From Aeromonas lacus (GTDB lineage: Bacteria > Pseudomonadota > Gammaproteobacteria > Enterobacterales > Aeromonadaceae), in the NCBI RefSeq assembly GCF_000764665.1, contig NZ_JRGM01000134.1:35762-99761 (forward strand): a stretch of DNA of 64,000 nt, in the 5' to 3' direction. Position numbers and translations under genes: made by a program. Below, piece by piece: positions 21,659-30,213 of the stretch. The notes below the pieces were generated by a model that ran no database searches, was not told the origin of the DNA, and saw only the letters and a list, made by a program, of their open reading frames with translations. Each line of letters starts with the position of its first letter. Positions within the stretch are counted from its first letter, which is position 1.

Positions 21659-22024
21659 AGAGGTTTTCCCTAACCGAATTAATCATGCGGTGTAACAATG
21701 ATGTCACGCATTATGACACTTTAGTACTGATTTACATGTCATTTTTATGGATTAATTATTAATCGGTTAAGTGGAAATTAAATTTTGTTACGGAGCTCAA
21801 TTTTATTGAGAAAAATGTATGTAATTGACGCTGGTCAGATCAGATGGCATGTCTGAAATTTGAGCTTCCGAAGGTTGATTATTATCCAGCGACAATTGGT
21901 TGCATTTCTCTCTGGAATAGCCATTTCAAATAAGTGGCTATATGTATGCGCTTTTTGAAAGGGGTAACCCGCCGCCCTGTGTGAAGTCAGGGCGGTGGTT
22001 TTATGCGGAGGAGGATGTTATCGC
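21659..22024 (-). promoter_or_regulatory. Gap holding the nuo promoter region and the end of the stator operon
   Basis: No gene seen. On the nuo side it is AT-rich and has a perfect 15-bp palindrome (GATTAAT-T-ATTAATC, 21750-21764) and a small hairpin (21796-21810), plausible regulator sites; a CATAAT about 50 bp before nuoA is a possible -10. On the stator side are two hairpins, 21917-21941 (10-bp stem) and 21972-21995 (CCGCCCTG/CAGGGCGG). The latter has T only on the plus-strand side, so it is not a clean terminator for motB. Confidence 0.5.
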
Positions 22025-22903
22025 TCAGGGTTTGAGCAGGGGAAGAGCCTGTTCGGCGGCTTTGCCTTGAGAGAGGGTGATCTCGACCCGGCGGTTGGCC
22101 TGCCGATGATCGGCGGTGTCATTGGCATAGCGTGGCTGGGTATCAGCTACGCCCTGGGCGATAACCCGCTTGGCATCCAGTTTGGGATTGCCAAGCAGTG
22201 TCTGCACTATAGCGGAGGCGCGCAGCACCGAGAGTTCCCAGTTGTTGCGGTAGAGCTCTACCGGAGCCTGTGAATCATCGGTGTGACCAGTGACTACTAT
22301 GGCCCCCGGAATATCGGCAAGAATGCCCGATATCTTGTTGACCAGCGGTACAAACTGGGGCTGCAGAAATGCCGAGTCGGCCGGGAAAAGCGCCTTCTCG
22401 CCGATGCGGATCACCAGCTGACTGCCAAGCTGCTCGACTTCCAGATCTTTGGATTCAATTTGAGCCTTGAGTTGTTGTTCAAGTTTTTTCTTGGTGACTT
22501 GAACCCACTCCTGCTCTTTGGTCTTGTGTGGCCAGGATTCGGTGGCACTTGGCTTCTCCGAGGCACCTATGGTCTCGTTGAACGGATCCGAAGCTGCCAT
22601 CGGAGCATCCTTTTCCAGCACAGTCTCTTTCTTCGGGCTACTCGGTGTGGTCTTGGATTCCGGCTCGAGGATGCCTGTCCCCCCCTGCATGACAGGTGAA
22701 CCGGCGGGAGGGGAGACCAGACCAATTTTACCCAGCGACTCGATAAAGCCCTGGATCAGCACCCGGGTCTCTGACTGTTTGGCCATCGCAAAGGAGTAGA
22801 GCACCACGAACAGGGCGAACAGCAGAGTCATGAAGTCGGCATAGGAGACCAGCCAGCGTTCGTGGTTCTCTGGCGCTTCAGCCTTTTTCTTTTTGGCCAC
22901 CAT
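22025..22903 (-). CDS. Flagellar motor stator protein, MotB/PomB family
   Basis: Binds peptidoglycan and holds the ion-conducting stator. The 292 residues have one N-terminal membrane helix with the ion-carrying Asp23 in WLVSYADFMTLLFALF, a proline/lysine-rich linker (about 60-150), and an OmpA-like murein-binding domain with VVTGHTDD and NWELSVLRA. It overlaps the motA gene by 26 bp. Aeromonas is known to carry more than one polar-flagellar stator set; this set is of the MotC/MotD (PomA2B2-like) kind. Sodium or proton use cannot be read from the sequence. Confidence 0.9.
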   Translation of the reverse strand: MVAKKKKAEAPENHERWLVSYADFMTLLFALFVVLYSFAMAKQSETRVLIQGFIESLGKIGLVSPPAGSPVMQGGTGILEPESKTTPSSPKKETVLEKDAPMAASDPFNETIGASEKPSATESWPHKTKEQEWVQVTKKKLEQQLKAQIESKDLEVEQLGSQLVIRIGEKALFPADSAFLQPQFVPLVNKISGILADIPGAIVVTGHTDDSQAPVELYRNNWELSVLRASAIVQTLLGNPKLDAKRVIAQGVADTQPRYANDTADHRQANRRVEITLSQGKAAEQALPLLKP

Positions 22904-23636
22904 GACCTCCCAGATACGGTTCGAGGGTTACTTGCAGTCTGGCTTGAGACTCGCCATCCACGATGCAGAGAATACCGGTAAGGGTCATCTCCTTGTAGTG
23001 ACGGATCTGGTGAGCAAACGCCTTGTAGCGGTTGCCAAATGGCAAAAAGATGAGGTTAGCGGCTGATACCCCGTAGATGGTTGCGATAAAGGCTACCGCG
23101 ATGGCACCACCGAGTTTGTCCGGAGCATCCAGCAAGCCCATCGCGTGGATGAGGCCGAATACCGCACCCACGATCCCCATGGTCGGGCAGTAGCCACCCA
23201 TAGCTTCATAAAATTTGACGGTTTGCTCGAGATCTTCCTGTTCAAATTCGATCTCGTTTTCCAGCACCTCGTGGATCTTGGTCTTCTCGTAGCCATCGAC
23301 CATCATCTGGACCCCTTTTTTCAAAAAGGGATCCTTAATCTCTTCAATCATCCCCTCAAGCGCCAGCATACCGCTGCGCCGGGCATTGCCTGCCAGAGTT
23401 TCGAGCAGCTGGGCCTGTTCCAGCATATCGAGTTTGAGAGGGGCAAGCAGCCATTTGAACCGCTTCAGGCTGTTACCTACTACGGAGAAGGGAAACTGGG
23501 TCAGTGCGGCGCCGATGGTACCGCCGATTACGATAAGAAAGGCGGGCAGGTCAAGTAGCGCACTGGGATGGCCGCCCTCGATCATGTTACCGCCCAAGAT
23601 GGCGATCAACGCCAGCACCAAGCCGATTAAGCTCAT
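22878..23636 (-). CDS. Flagellar motor stator protein, MotA/PomA family
   Basis: Four-helix stator subunit that pushes on the rotor. The 252 residues begin MSLIGLVLALIAILGGNMIEGGH, closest in pattern to Pseudomonas MotC, and include a cytoplasmic loop with charged residues and the two central helices (PTMGIVGAVFGLIHAMG, GGAIAVAFIATIYGVSAANL). The pair stands alone, away from other flagellar genes. A weak GCCATTAT sigma28-like -10 lies upstream without a good -35. Confidence 0.9.
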   Translation of the reverse strand: MSLIGLVLALIAILGGNMIEGGHPSALLDLPAFLIVIGGTIGAALTQFPFSVVGNSLKRFKWLLAPLKLDMLEQAQLLETLAGNARRSGMLALEGMIEEIKDPFLKKGVQMMVDGYEKTKIHEVLENEIEFEQEDLEQTVKFYEAMGGYCPTMGIVGAVFGLIHAMGLLDAPDKLGGAIAVAFIATIYGVSAANLIFLPFGNRYKAFAHQIRHYKEMTLTGILCIVDGESQARLQVTLEPYLGGHGGQKEKG

Positions 23637-23832
23637 TTTTTACACATCCCTGAATGTTGATAATGGCTAGTTTAGCTATTTAAGTATCAGTTTTTCAAAA
23701 TGATATCCAATCTGCGAGCAATAAATTAGAGCTCTGGCCAAGTCTGCGTGGCATGGATATCGAGGGCGCTTAAAAAGCAGGCAGTACAGGATAAATAATA
23801 GGGAAGATAGAGCTGGCAAGCAGTAGAAAAGC

Positions 23833-23859
23833 AAAAAGCCGACCCTGAGGTCGGCTTTT
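23833..23859 (-). terminator. Terminator of tRNA-Ser copy 1
   Basis: GCCGACC (23838-23844) pairs with GGTCGGC (23849-23855), loop CTGA; on the minus strand it follows the tRNA and ends in a T-run. Confidence 0.85.
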
Positions 23860-23866
23860 CTAAATT

Positions 23867-23954
23867 TGGCGGTGAGGGAGGGATTCGAACCCTCGATACG
23901 TTGCCGTATACACACTTTCCAGGCGTGCTCCTTCAGCCACTCGGACACCTCACC
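23867..23954 (-). tRNA. serX: tRNA-Ser(GGA), copy 1
   Basis: An 88-nt class II tRNA with 7-bp acceptor stem (GGTGAGG/CCTCACC), encoded CCA, GGTTCGAATCC T-arm, a long variable arm, and anticodon loop CTGGAAA, so anticodon GGA reading UCC/UCU. It is identical over 88 nt to the copy at 62323-62410 on the other strand. The symbol follows E. coli tRNA-Ser(GGA) naming and is approximate. Confidence 0.97.
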
Positions 23955-23994
23955 AAATTTTCGTTCGCTGCGCTGTTGCGCTGGAACGGGGCGT

Positions 23995-24023
23995 AATTTA
24001 GGGGAAATGGCTGGGCGGGTCAA
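23995..24023 (-). promoter_or_regulatory. Promoter of tRNA-Ser copy 1
   Basis: On the minus strand TTGACC (24018-24023), 17-bp spacer, TAAATT (23995-24000), then a GC-rich discriminator ACGCCCCG as expected for stringently controlled stable RNA promoters. Confidence 0.8.
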
Positions 24024-24099
24024 CCATTTTTCCCCTTATTTTTCATAATCTTTCTCGAGTGCCTAACCCTTGAACAGAAAGCCGTTTTTTTAATCCGAT

Positions 24100-24717
24100 T
24101 CAGGGCTTGTCGAGGATGATCAGGCTGTCCGGCAACTCGTTCTGGTCACGAGTTGCAGGGAAGGCATCGGTCAGAATGTCGCTGGTGCGCTCCACACACT
24201 CCAGAAAACCTTGCTCGATCTCGTTGTTGCGCACCCGCATCACGAAGTCGTTGATGATCTCCTGCCACTGACTGTTGTCGATATGCTGGGCAATGCCGTC
24301 ATCCACCAGGATCTCGACATAGTGCTCGGCGGCCGAGACAAAAATGAGCACTCCCAGACGATCGCGGGTGCGGTGCAGCCCCTGCTCGACAAATTGCAGA
24401 CGAGCCATCAGGGCAGCCCTGTGCTGGCGCACCTGTTTCGGGATCAGCCGCATCTTGATAGGGGTCCAGTGGAACAGCAGGCTCAGCAGCAGCCAGACCG
24501 ACCACTGCACCAGCAGGATCTCGTACCAGCCGAGCCAGAAGCCGAGCTGGAATACCAGCAGCGGGGTCAGCATGGCCAACAGAGCGGCCCAGAGGGTGGG
24601 AATATAGCGATATCCATCGCTGGCCGGGGCCAGCACGGTCACCAGTTCGGCGTCCGTGGCCTGTTCGGCTTGTCTGACCCTGGCCTGAAGCGTGTGATAA
24701 AACTGTTTGGAAATCAT
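24100..24717 (-). CDS. TPM-domain membrane protein
   Basis: The 205-residue protein has a short N-terminal segment, two close hydrophobic helices (about 38-62 and 68-86), and a C-terminal domain with RDRLGVLIFVSAAEHYVEILVDDGI, the core pattern of the TPM (YgcG/TerB-like phosphatase-fold) family. The function in bacteria is unsettled. It is the third gene of a lemA-TPM-TPM set and follows the YgcG-like gene after 21 bp. Confidence 0.8.
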   Translation of the reverse strand: MISKQFYHTLQARVRQAEQATDAELVTVLAPASDGYRYIPTLWAALLAMLTPLLVFQLGFWLGWYEILLVQWSVWLLLSLLFHWTPIKMRLIPKQVRQHRAALMARLQFVEQGLHRTRDRLGVLIFVSAAEHYVEILVDDGIAQHIDNSQWQEIINDFVMRVRNNEIEQGFLECVERTSDILTDAFPATRDQNELPDSLIILDKP

Positions 24718-24738
24718 GTTGTCGTCTCTTAATCCCTG

Positions 24739-25464
24739 TTACCAACCACCAGAGGCACCACCGCCCCCAAAACTGCCGCCACCCCCGCTGAAGCCACCGC
24801 CAGAGCGGTTGCCAAAGGAGCCAGCTCCAAATCCCCCTGCCATGTAGGCCGAACGACGTCGCCCGCCCGGGCCACCACCGCCTCCTCGCAGGTTATGGAG
24901 CACGATCATCGCAATCACCATCAGGATGAATAACCAGGGGCCGCCGAGTTTGTCCTCCTTGCTGGCGTTGTCGGTCGGCTGATACTGGCCGCCCAGCGCC
25001 TGCATGATCGCCTGACTGCCGGCAACGACCCCGGCCACCATGTCACCCCGTTTGAATGCAGGCAGGATCCGGGTTTGAATAATGTTGGCGGCAATGGCAT
25101 CGGGCAGATCACCTTCCAGCCCATAGCCCACTTCGATGCGAACCTTGCGCTCGTCCTGAGCGATCAGCAGCAGGACGCCGTTATCCTTGCCCTTCTGTCC
25201 GATCCCCCAGTGCCGGCCCAGCTGATAGCCATACTCTTCGATGGTCTCGCCCTGCAAGCTGTCGACGGAGACCACGACCAGCTGGATGCCGCTGCGTTTT
25301 TCAAAGGCGGCCAGCTGCTGGGTTAGCTGGTGGGCCTGTTTGCGGGACATCAGACTGGCTTCATCCACGACCCGTCCGCTCAGCGTCGGGAAGTCCGGTG
25401 CCGCTTGCAGGGCACTGGCCCAGAGCAGCAGACAGGGAAGAAACCAGCGCAGCATCATTTTCAT
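24739..25464 (-). CDS. YgcG-type TPM-domain protein with Gly-rich tail
   Basis: The 241-residue exported or anchored protein has a signal peptide (cut near LQAAP), a TPM domain at about 25-160 (LSGRVVDEASLMS, LVVVSVDSLQGETIEEYG, VRIEVGYGLEGDLPD), one membrane helix (about 178-192), and a C-terminal tail of Gly/Ser/Phe repeats ending GGGGASGGW. This layout is standard for the family found next to LemA. Its start overlaps the lemA stop (ATGA). The role is unknown; it is probably linked to the cell envelope. Confidence 0.85.
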   Translation of the reverse strand: MKMMLRWFLPCLLLWASALQAAPDFPTLSGRVVDEASLMSRKQAHQLTQQLAAFEKRSGIQLVVVSVDSLQGETIEEYGYQLGRHWGIGQKGKDNGVLLLIAQDERKVRIEVGYGLEGDLPDAIAANIIQTRILPAFKRGDMVAGVVAGSQAIMQALGGQYQPTDNASKEDKLGGPWLFILMVIAMIVLHNLRGGGGGPGGRRRSAYMAGGFGAGSFGNRSGGGFSGGGGSFGGGGASGGW

Positions 25465-26051
25465 TGGAAGCTCACCTTGGGCGCTTCGTCAGCACCGGGT
25501 TTGGCACTGAAGCTGGGTTTGGCCTCCAGATCGGAGTAGAGCATCTTGTGCCAGATAACCCCGGGGAAGGTGCGGATCTCGGTGTTGAACTGGCGCACCG
25601 CCTCGATGTAGTCGCGGCGGGCTACGGCGATACGGTTCTCCGTCCCTTCCAGCTGGGCCTGCAGGGTGAGGAACTGTTGATCCGCCTTGAGCTCCGGATA
25701 ACGTTCCACAACCACCATCAGGCGGGAGAGGGCGCTGGTGAGCTGATTCTGCGCCGCTTCAAACTCCTTGAGCTGGGCCGGGTCGCTCACCTGCAGGCTG
25801 CCAACCCGGGATCGGGCATCGGTGACCGCCTTGAGGGTCTCCTGCTCATGGCTGGCATAGCCTTTCACGGTTGCTACCAGATTCGGGATGAGATCTGCCC
25901 GGCGCTGGTACTGGTTTTCAACCTGTCCCCACGTGGCTTTGACCTGCTCATCCAGTGTCGGGATGTTGTTCATGCCGCAGCCGGTCAGGCCCAGCAGCAG
26001 GGTCAGGGTCAGCAGGCTCTGCGTGGTTTTGCGCCAGATTGATATGGCCAT
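25461..26051 (-). CDS. lemA: LemA family lipoprotein
   Basis: The 196-residue protein has a lipoprotein signal (LLGLTGCGMN), then a helical LemA domain with VKATWGQVENQYQRRADLIPNLVATVKGYA, the family hallmark. LemA proteins are envelope-anchored helical bundles of unclear function, usually encoded with TPM proteins as here. I chose ATG 26051 with GGAG about 9 bases upstream; in-frame ATGs at 26066 and 26069 are possible. Confidence 0.88.
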   Translation of the reverse strand: MAISIWRKTTQSLLTLTLLLGLTGCGMNNIPTLDEQVKATWGQVENQYQRRADLIPNLVATVKGYASHEQETLKAVTDARSRVGSLQVSDPAQLKEFEAAQNQLTSALSRLMVVVERYPELKADQQFLTLQAQLEGTENRIAVARRDYIEAVRQFNTEIRTFPGVIWHKMLYSDLEAKPSFSAKPGADEAPKVSFQ

Positions 26052-26110
26052 CTTGTTGTTCTCCATCATTAATGGCTTGCGAAACAGGGAACCACCATAA
26101 CAGCTTGGGG

Positions 26111-26848
26111 TCAGTTGCGACAACGCGCGGGCAGCACAGGCATCTTGTTGATGCTGGACACCTTGGGCAGCTGCGGTTTGTCTTTCAGCCAGGAGGCCAG
26201 CTCGGCACCGCAGCCGTTGCCGGGGGGAATAGGCGCTTGCTGCTCGCAATCAGGACTGCCCGTCGGGCAGCGCAGCCGCACGTGAAAATGGCTGAAGTGG
26301 CCAACCCAGGGGCGAAGCTTGGCAACCCAGGGTTCATCACCAGCCTGCTGGCAAACCGCCGACTTGATTACCGGATTGACAAAGATGCGGGCCACCTCGG
26401 GTTTGCTGGTCGCCAGTCGCAACAGGGTGAGCTGCTGCGGCCCGAAGCGGCCTGGCAGCATCTTGTAGCTGGGCTCGTCGATCAGCGCCCACTCCTTGGG
26501 GGCATCCTGCTCCCATTTGCTGATGGGGCGGTTGGCCATGCGAAACCAGATGTCGGCATCAAGGCCGGTCTGGTGGCTGCGATGGCCGGTGGTAAAGGGG
26601 CCTCCATGGGGCATTGCCAGATCGGCGATATAGAGATCCGGCAATCCGGCCATCCGGGTCTGGTTGGCCAGTGTCTGCAGATAGTGGATGAGGTCGGGAT
26701 GGCCGTAGTAGCGCAAGCGCTTGGTGCGGATCACCTGATAGCCAGGGCCCTCCAGCGGCAGCGCCATTCCGTTTTTGAGACAGCCGGCGGTGTATCCGCC
26801 GATTGCTTCGGCTTGCAACACAGTCGCCAGTAACAGGGACGTCAGCAT
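26111..26848 (-). CDS. mepA: Penicillin-insensitive murein endopeptidase
   Basis: Periplasmic zinc LAS-type peptidase that cuts D-Ala-mDAP (and LD) cross-links in peptidoglycan. The 245 residues start with a short signal peptide (about 15 residues); the zinc ligands are visible in HRSHQTGLDAD (His92, Asp99) and HFSHFHVRL (His187/His189). It is slightly shorter than E. coli MepA (274). ATG 26848 has AGGAG upstream. It overlaps the preceding ABC permease by 7 bp, so its expression is probably tied to the transporter. Confidence 0.93.
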   Translation of the reverse strand: MLTSLLLATVLQAEAIGGYTAGCLKNGMALPLEGPGYQVIRTKRLRYYGHPDLIHYLQTLANQTRMAGLPDLYIADLAMPHGGPFTTGHRSHQTGLDADIWFRMANRPISKWEQDAPKEWALIDEPSYKMLPGRFGPQQLTLLRLATSKPEVARIFVNPVIKSAVCQQAGDEPWVAKLRPWVGHFSHFHVRLRCPTGSPDCEQQAPIPPGNGCGAELASWLKDKPQLPKVSSINKMPVLPARCRN

Positions 26849-27723
26849 TTGCGTGCTCCTTGTTTCGCTTCGAGTCGGCTGAGCAGAATAAACAGACTCA
26901 AACATATCAATAAATAGGCGGCCGCCACCAGCAGCCAGATCTCGTAAACCAGCCCGCTCGAGTTGGCCATCTCGGTGCCGACGAAGGTGAGCTCCTGCAC
27001 CGAGATAAGCGAAACGATGGCCGTATCCTTCACCAGTGCGATGAGCTGGCCGGTGAGGGGAGGCAACATCAACAGCATCGCCTGCGGCAGGATCACATGG
27101 CGCAGGCGCATCCAGGGGGATAACCCGAGGCTGTGGGCCGCTTCCCACTGTCCTTTGGGGATGGCGGCAAGGCCGGCACGGACGATCTCGGCAACGAAGG
27201 CGGCGCTGATCATGCCGACGCAGAGGGTACCGGAGATAAGATTTTCCCAGCGAGCCGGCGGGCCAAACAGAACTTCCAGCCAGGTGGGAATTGAGATGTT
27301 GCCGAGCCAGCTTGAGATGCCGCTTGCTGGTAACAGTTGGTTGGCGATAAAGAAGTAGAAGATGAAGATAAAGACCAGCGGCGGCAGATTGCGGATGAGC
27401 TGGATAAAGAGGGTGGCTGGCAAAACCAGAAACGGGCGATGACTAAACGCAGCCACCCCCAGCGCAGTGCCGAGCAGCAGCGCCAGCACCATGCCAAGCA
27501 GCGCGATACGCAGGGTGGTGAGCAGACCGCTGAAAAAGTAGGGCGTCTCGCCATGGGGGGCATGAGTAAAGAGCAGAGCGAAGGCATCGTGCCAGTGCCA
27601 CTCATAGGCGACCCCGATGTGGATACGGCTGGCCAGCCAGAGTCCCGCCAGTGCCAACAGCAGCACTATGACGCCGTCCAGCCAGCTGAATCGTTTGAGT
27701 GTATGGCTTATCAAGCGTTGCAT
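26842..27723 (-). CDS. Polar amino-acid ABC transporter permease (second)
   Basis: Inner-membrane permease of the HisMQ/GlnP family, 293 residues, with about five to six helices and the EAA loop EAAHSLGLSPWMRLRHVILPQA that docks on the ATPase. It starts at ATG 27723, sharing one base with the solute-binding gene stop, and runs into mepA. It has a longer periplasmic part after the first helix (about 30-60) than minimal family members. Confidence 0.9.
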   Translation of the reverse strand: MQRLISHTLKRFSWLDGVIVLLLALAGLWLASRIHIGVAYEWHWHDAFALLFTHAPHGETPYFFSGLLTTLRIALLGMVLALLLGTALGVAAFSHRPFLVLPATLFIQLIRNLPPLVFIFIFYFFIANQLLPASGISSWLGNISIPTWLEVLFGPPARWENLISGTLCVGMISAAFVAEIVRAGLAAIPKGQWEAAHSLGLSPWMRLRHVILPQAMLLMLPPLTGQLIALVKDTAIVSLISVQELTFVGTEMANSSGLVYEIWLLVAAAYLLICLSLFILLSRLEAKQGARKC

Positions 27724-28544
27724 CAGGGGTTGGCGACCTGTGATTCCCATGCCAGCGACTTGAACCAGTAGTCGTGACGAGCCTTGAGCCAGCCATCGGC
27801 CTGACGGGCGTCGATCCACTCATTGAACTGCTCGGCCAGCGTGTCATCTCCCTTGCGCAGGGCAAACCCTTCATCGCCCTGAGCCAGCTGCTCGGCAAAT
27901 GGCATGAACAGGGCATCGGGGTGGCGCAGCGTCTCCTGCTCCGGTTTTGGCGAGGAGGAGAGAGCACCGTGGGCGCGACCGTTCAACACCTCCTGAAATA
28001 CCTGAGATTCATCGTCAAACTGGCGCAAGGTTGCCTTGGGGAAGTTGGCCTTGGCAACCTGTACCGGCGACGCGCCACGGCGCACCGCTAGGATCACCCC
28101 GCGCTGGTTGAAGTCAGCGATGGTTTTCTTCTCTTTGGCGAGCGTGCTTGAAGCGGCCAGCTGGACGCCCGAGTGGGAATAGGGGTGGGTGAAGTGCACG
28201 CTCTTCTCCCGCTCCGGGGTGATGGTGAGGCCCCCGATGATGACGTCATACTTTTTCGCCAGCAGGGAGGGGATGATGCCATCCCAAGCGGTGGGCACGA
28301 ACTCTACCTGCCAGCCGTGATCGGTAGCGAGGCGCCGCGCGACATCGATCTCAAAGCCGATCAGCGCCCCTTGCTTGTCCCGCATCGCCCAGGGGGCGAA
28401 GGTGGACATGCCGACCCGCAGGGTGCCGCTCTGTTCGATCCGGGCCTGGGTATCAGAAGGGGCTGTGTCTGCATGTACCGGTGTCAAGAGGGTCGCTAAC
28501 AGCAGGGCTGCACCCGATAGCGCGGTTTTGATGGAAATTGTCAT
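27723..28544 (-). CDS. Polar amino-acid ABC transporter substrate-binding protein
   Basis: Periplasmic binding protein, 273 residues, with signal peptide cut near VHADT and a type II binding fold: GTLRVGMSTFAPWAMRDKQG, GFEIDVARRLA, WDGIIPSLLAKKYDVIIGGLTITPEREKSVHFT. The ligand cannot be named from sequence; the family binds Gln, Glu, Arg, His or cystine. AAGGA lies about 8 bases before ATG 28544. Unusually it lies between the two permease genes. Confidence 0.9.
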   Translation of the reverse strand: MTISIKTALSGAALLLATLLTPVHADTAPSDTQARIEQSGTLRVGMSTFAPWAMRDKQGALIGFEIDVARRLATDHGWQVEFVPTAWDGIIPSLLAKKYDVIIGGLTITPEREKSVHFTHPYSHSGVQLAASSTLAKEKKTIADFNQRGVILAVRRGASPVQVAKANFPKATLRQFDDESQVFQEVLNGRAHGALSSSPKPEQETLRHPDALFMPFAEQLAQGDEGFALRKGDDTLAEQFNEWIDARQADGWLKARHDYWFKSLAWESQVANP

Positions 28545-29344
28545 GATTGGCGTCCTTGTTGTTCCGGATCCAGATGCCGGGCGAGCAGCCGGGCACAGCC
28601 GGAGAGGGTCAGCGTTAACAGCAAATAGAGGGCGGCCACGGTGAACCACACCTCGAAAGTCAGAAACGTATCGGCCACCAGAGTACGCCCTTCGTTGGTC
28701 AGATCGAAGATGGCGATGACGCTGACCAGTGCCGAATGTTTGATCAGCGATACCAGCTCGTTGGTGAGCGGTGGCAGCGTGATGCGAACCAGCTGCGGCA
28801 GGATCACCTTGCGCAGGGTAATGGCTCGCGACAGGCCAAGGGCGCGCGCCGCCTCCCACTGGCCTTGGGGAATCGCCTTGAGCCCCGCCCGCAGCACTTC
28901 GGCGGTGAAGGCGCCCTGATAGAGAGATAGGCTCAGCACGGCGCAGGTCAGTGGCGCCAGCCCCAGCATGGGGCCGAGTAGGAAGTAGAGAATATAGAGT
29001 TGAACCAGCTGTGGCGTGGTTCGCACCATGCCCAAATAGGCGATGGCAAGCAGTGGCCCAAGGCGGGAGGGGAGCAGACGCAGACTCACCACGCAGATCC
29101 CGACCGCCAGGGTGCCGAGCAAACTGAGCAGCGCGACCTGCAAAGTCACCAGCAATCCGTTTAGCAGGGGGCCGGCATAAAAGGTTCCCTCATCCCACTC
29201 GCCCAGGAAAGGCAGCACGCGTGGCCACTGCCACTCATATCCCATCGCTTGCGCGCCGCTGTATATGCTCCAGCCGAGCAACAGAGAGAGCACAAGAGTG
29301 CCACAGAGCCAGCCGAGCAGCCGCACGGGTTTTGTGTTAGTCAT
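28541..29344 (-). CDS. Polar amino-acid ABC transporter permease (first)
   Basis: Inner-membrane permease, 267 residues, with the EAA loop [21 protein letters not shown] and helices typical of the HisMQ family. It overlaps the ATPase gene by 8 bp and the binding-protein gene by 4 bp, which indicates one coupled operon. Confidence 0.9.
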   Translation of the reverse strand: MTNTKPVRLLGWLCGTLVLSLLLGWSIYSGAQAMGYEWQWPRVLPFLGEWDEGTFYAGPLLNGLLVTLQVALLSLLGTLAVGICVVSLRLLPSRLGPLLAIAYLGMVRTTPQLVQLYILYFLLGPMLGLAPLTCAVLSLSLYQGAFTAEVLRAGLKAIPQGQWEAARALGLSRAITLRKVILPQLVRITLPPLTNELVSLIKHSALVSVIAIFDLTNEGRTLVADTFLTFEVWFTVAALYLLLTLTLSGCARLLARHLDPEQQGRQS

Positions 29345-30107
29345 GGTAGCTGAGTACCTGCTCCAGAAAGGCTCTGGTTCGCGGTTGGGCCGGGTTGCCA
29401 AACAGCTGGGCGGGTGGTGCCGATTCGATGATCCGCCCTTCGTCCATAAAGATGACCCGATCTGCCACCTGACGGGCAAAGCCCATCTCGTGGGTGACGC
29501 AGATCAGGGTCATGCCCTCGTCTGCCAGCTCGCGGATCACATCCAGCACTTCGCGGATCATCTCGGGATCGAGGGCCGAGGTGGGCTCGTCGAACAGCAT
29601 CAACTCAGGTTGCATGCAGAGGGAGCGGGCGATGGCGACCCGTTGCTGCTGACCGCCGGAGAGCTGGTGGGGGTATTTATCAGCCTGCGCCTGAATGCGT
29701 ACCCGTTCGAGCAAGCCGAGTGCGCGCTCCCGCGCCGCCTGTGGCGACAATCCCAGGGTATGAACCGGTGCCACCATCAGGTTTTCCAGCACCGTCATAT
29801 GGGGAAAGAGGTTGAATTGCTGAAATACCATGCCGACCTGCCCCTTGAGGCGGCGCACATAGGCGGGGCTTACAGGTTCGCCAAAGAGGGATAGCTGGCC
29901 GCTATCGATCCCCTCCAGTCCGTTGATGGTACGGATCAGGGTCGATTTGCCGGAGCCCGAGGGGCCGCAGATCACCCACTTTTCTCCCCGCTCTATGGTG
30001 AGGTCAATCTGATTGAGGGCTTGAAAGTCGCCGTAGAATTTATTGACGCCACAAAAGCGTACGCAGGGTTGCGAGCTGAGCAAGGAGCAGGTTCCACTGA
30101 GAATCAT
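29337..30107 (-). CDS. Polar amino-acid ABC transporter ATPase
   Basis: GlnQ/HisP-type ATPase, 256 residues: Walker [10 protein letters not shown] (48-56), Q-loop [13 protein letters not shown], signature LSGGQQQR, Walker [13 protein letters not shown], and the switch His in CVTHEMGFA. First gene of a five-gene leftward operon ending in mepA. The N-terminus has about 12 extra residues before the usual fold; no strong ribosome site is seen at ATG 30107. Confidence 0.93.
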   Translation of the reverse strand: MILSGTCSLLSSQPCVRFCGVNKFYGDFQALNQIDLTIERGEKWVICGPSGSGKSTLIRTINGLEGIDSGQLSLFGEPVSPAYVRRLKGQVGMVFQQFNLFPHMTVLENLMVAPVHTLGLSPQAARERALGLLERVRIQAQADKYPHQLSGGQQQRVAIARSLCMQPELMLFDEPTSALDPEMIREVLDVIRELADEGMTLICVTHEMGFARQVADRVIFMDEGRIIESAPPAQLFGNPAQPRTRAFLEQVLSYHD

Positions 30108-30213
30108 TTACGCCATGGTATTGATTTTATAGGAGGATGACAAAGAAAAGCCCCTTGTCAGTCGCGCTATGGCTATTCACAATGACGCCATTTCGTGATG
30201 ACAGGAGCTTTTC

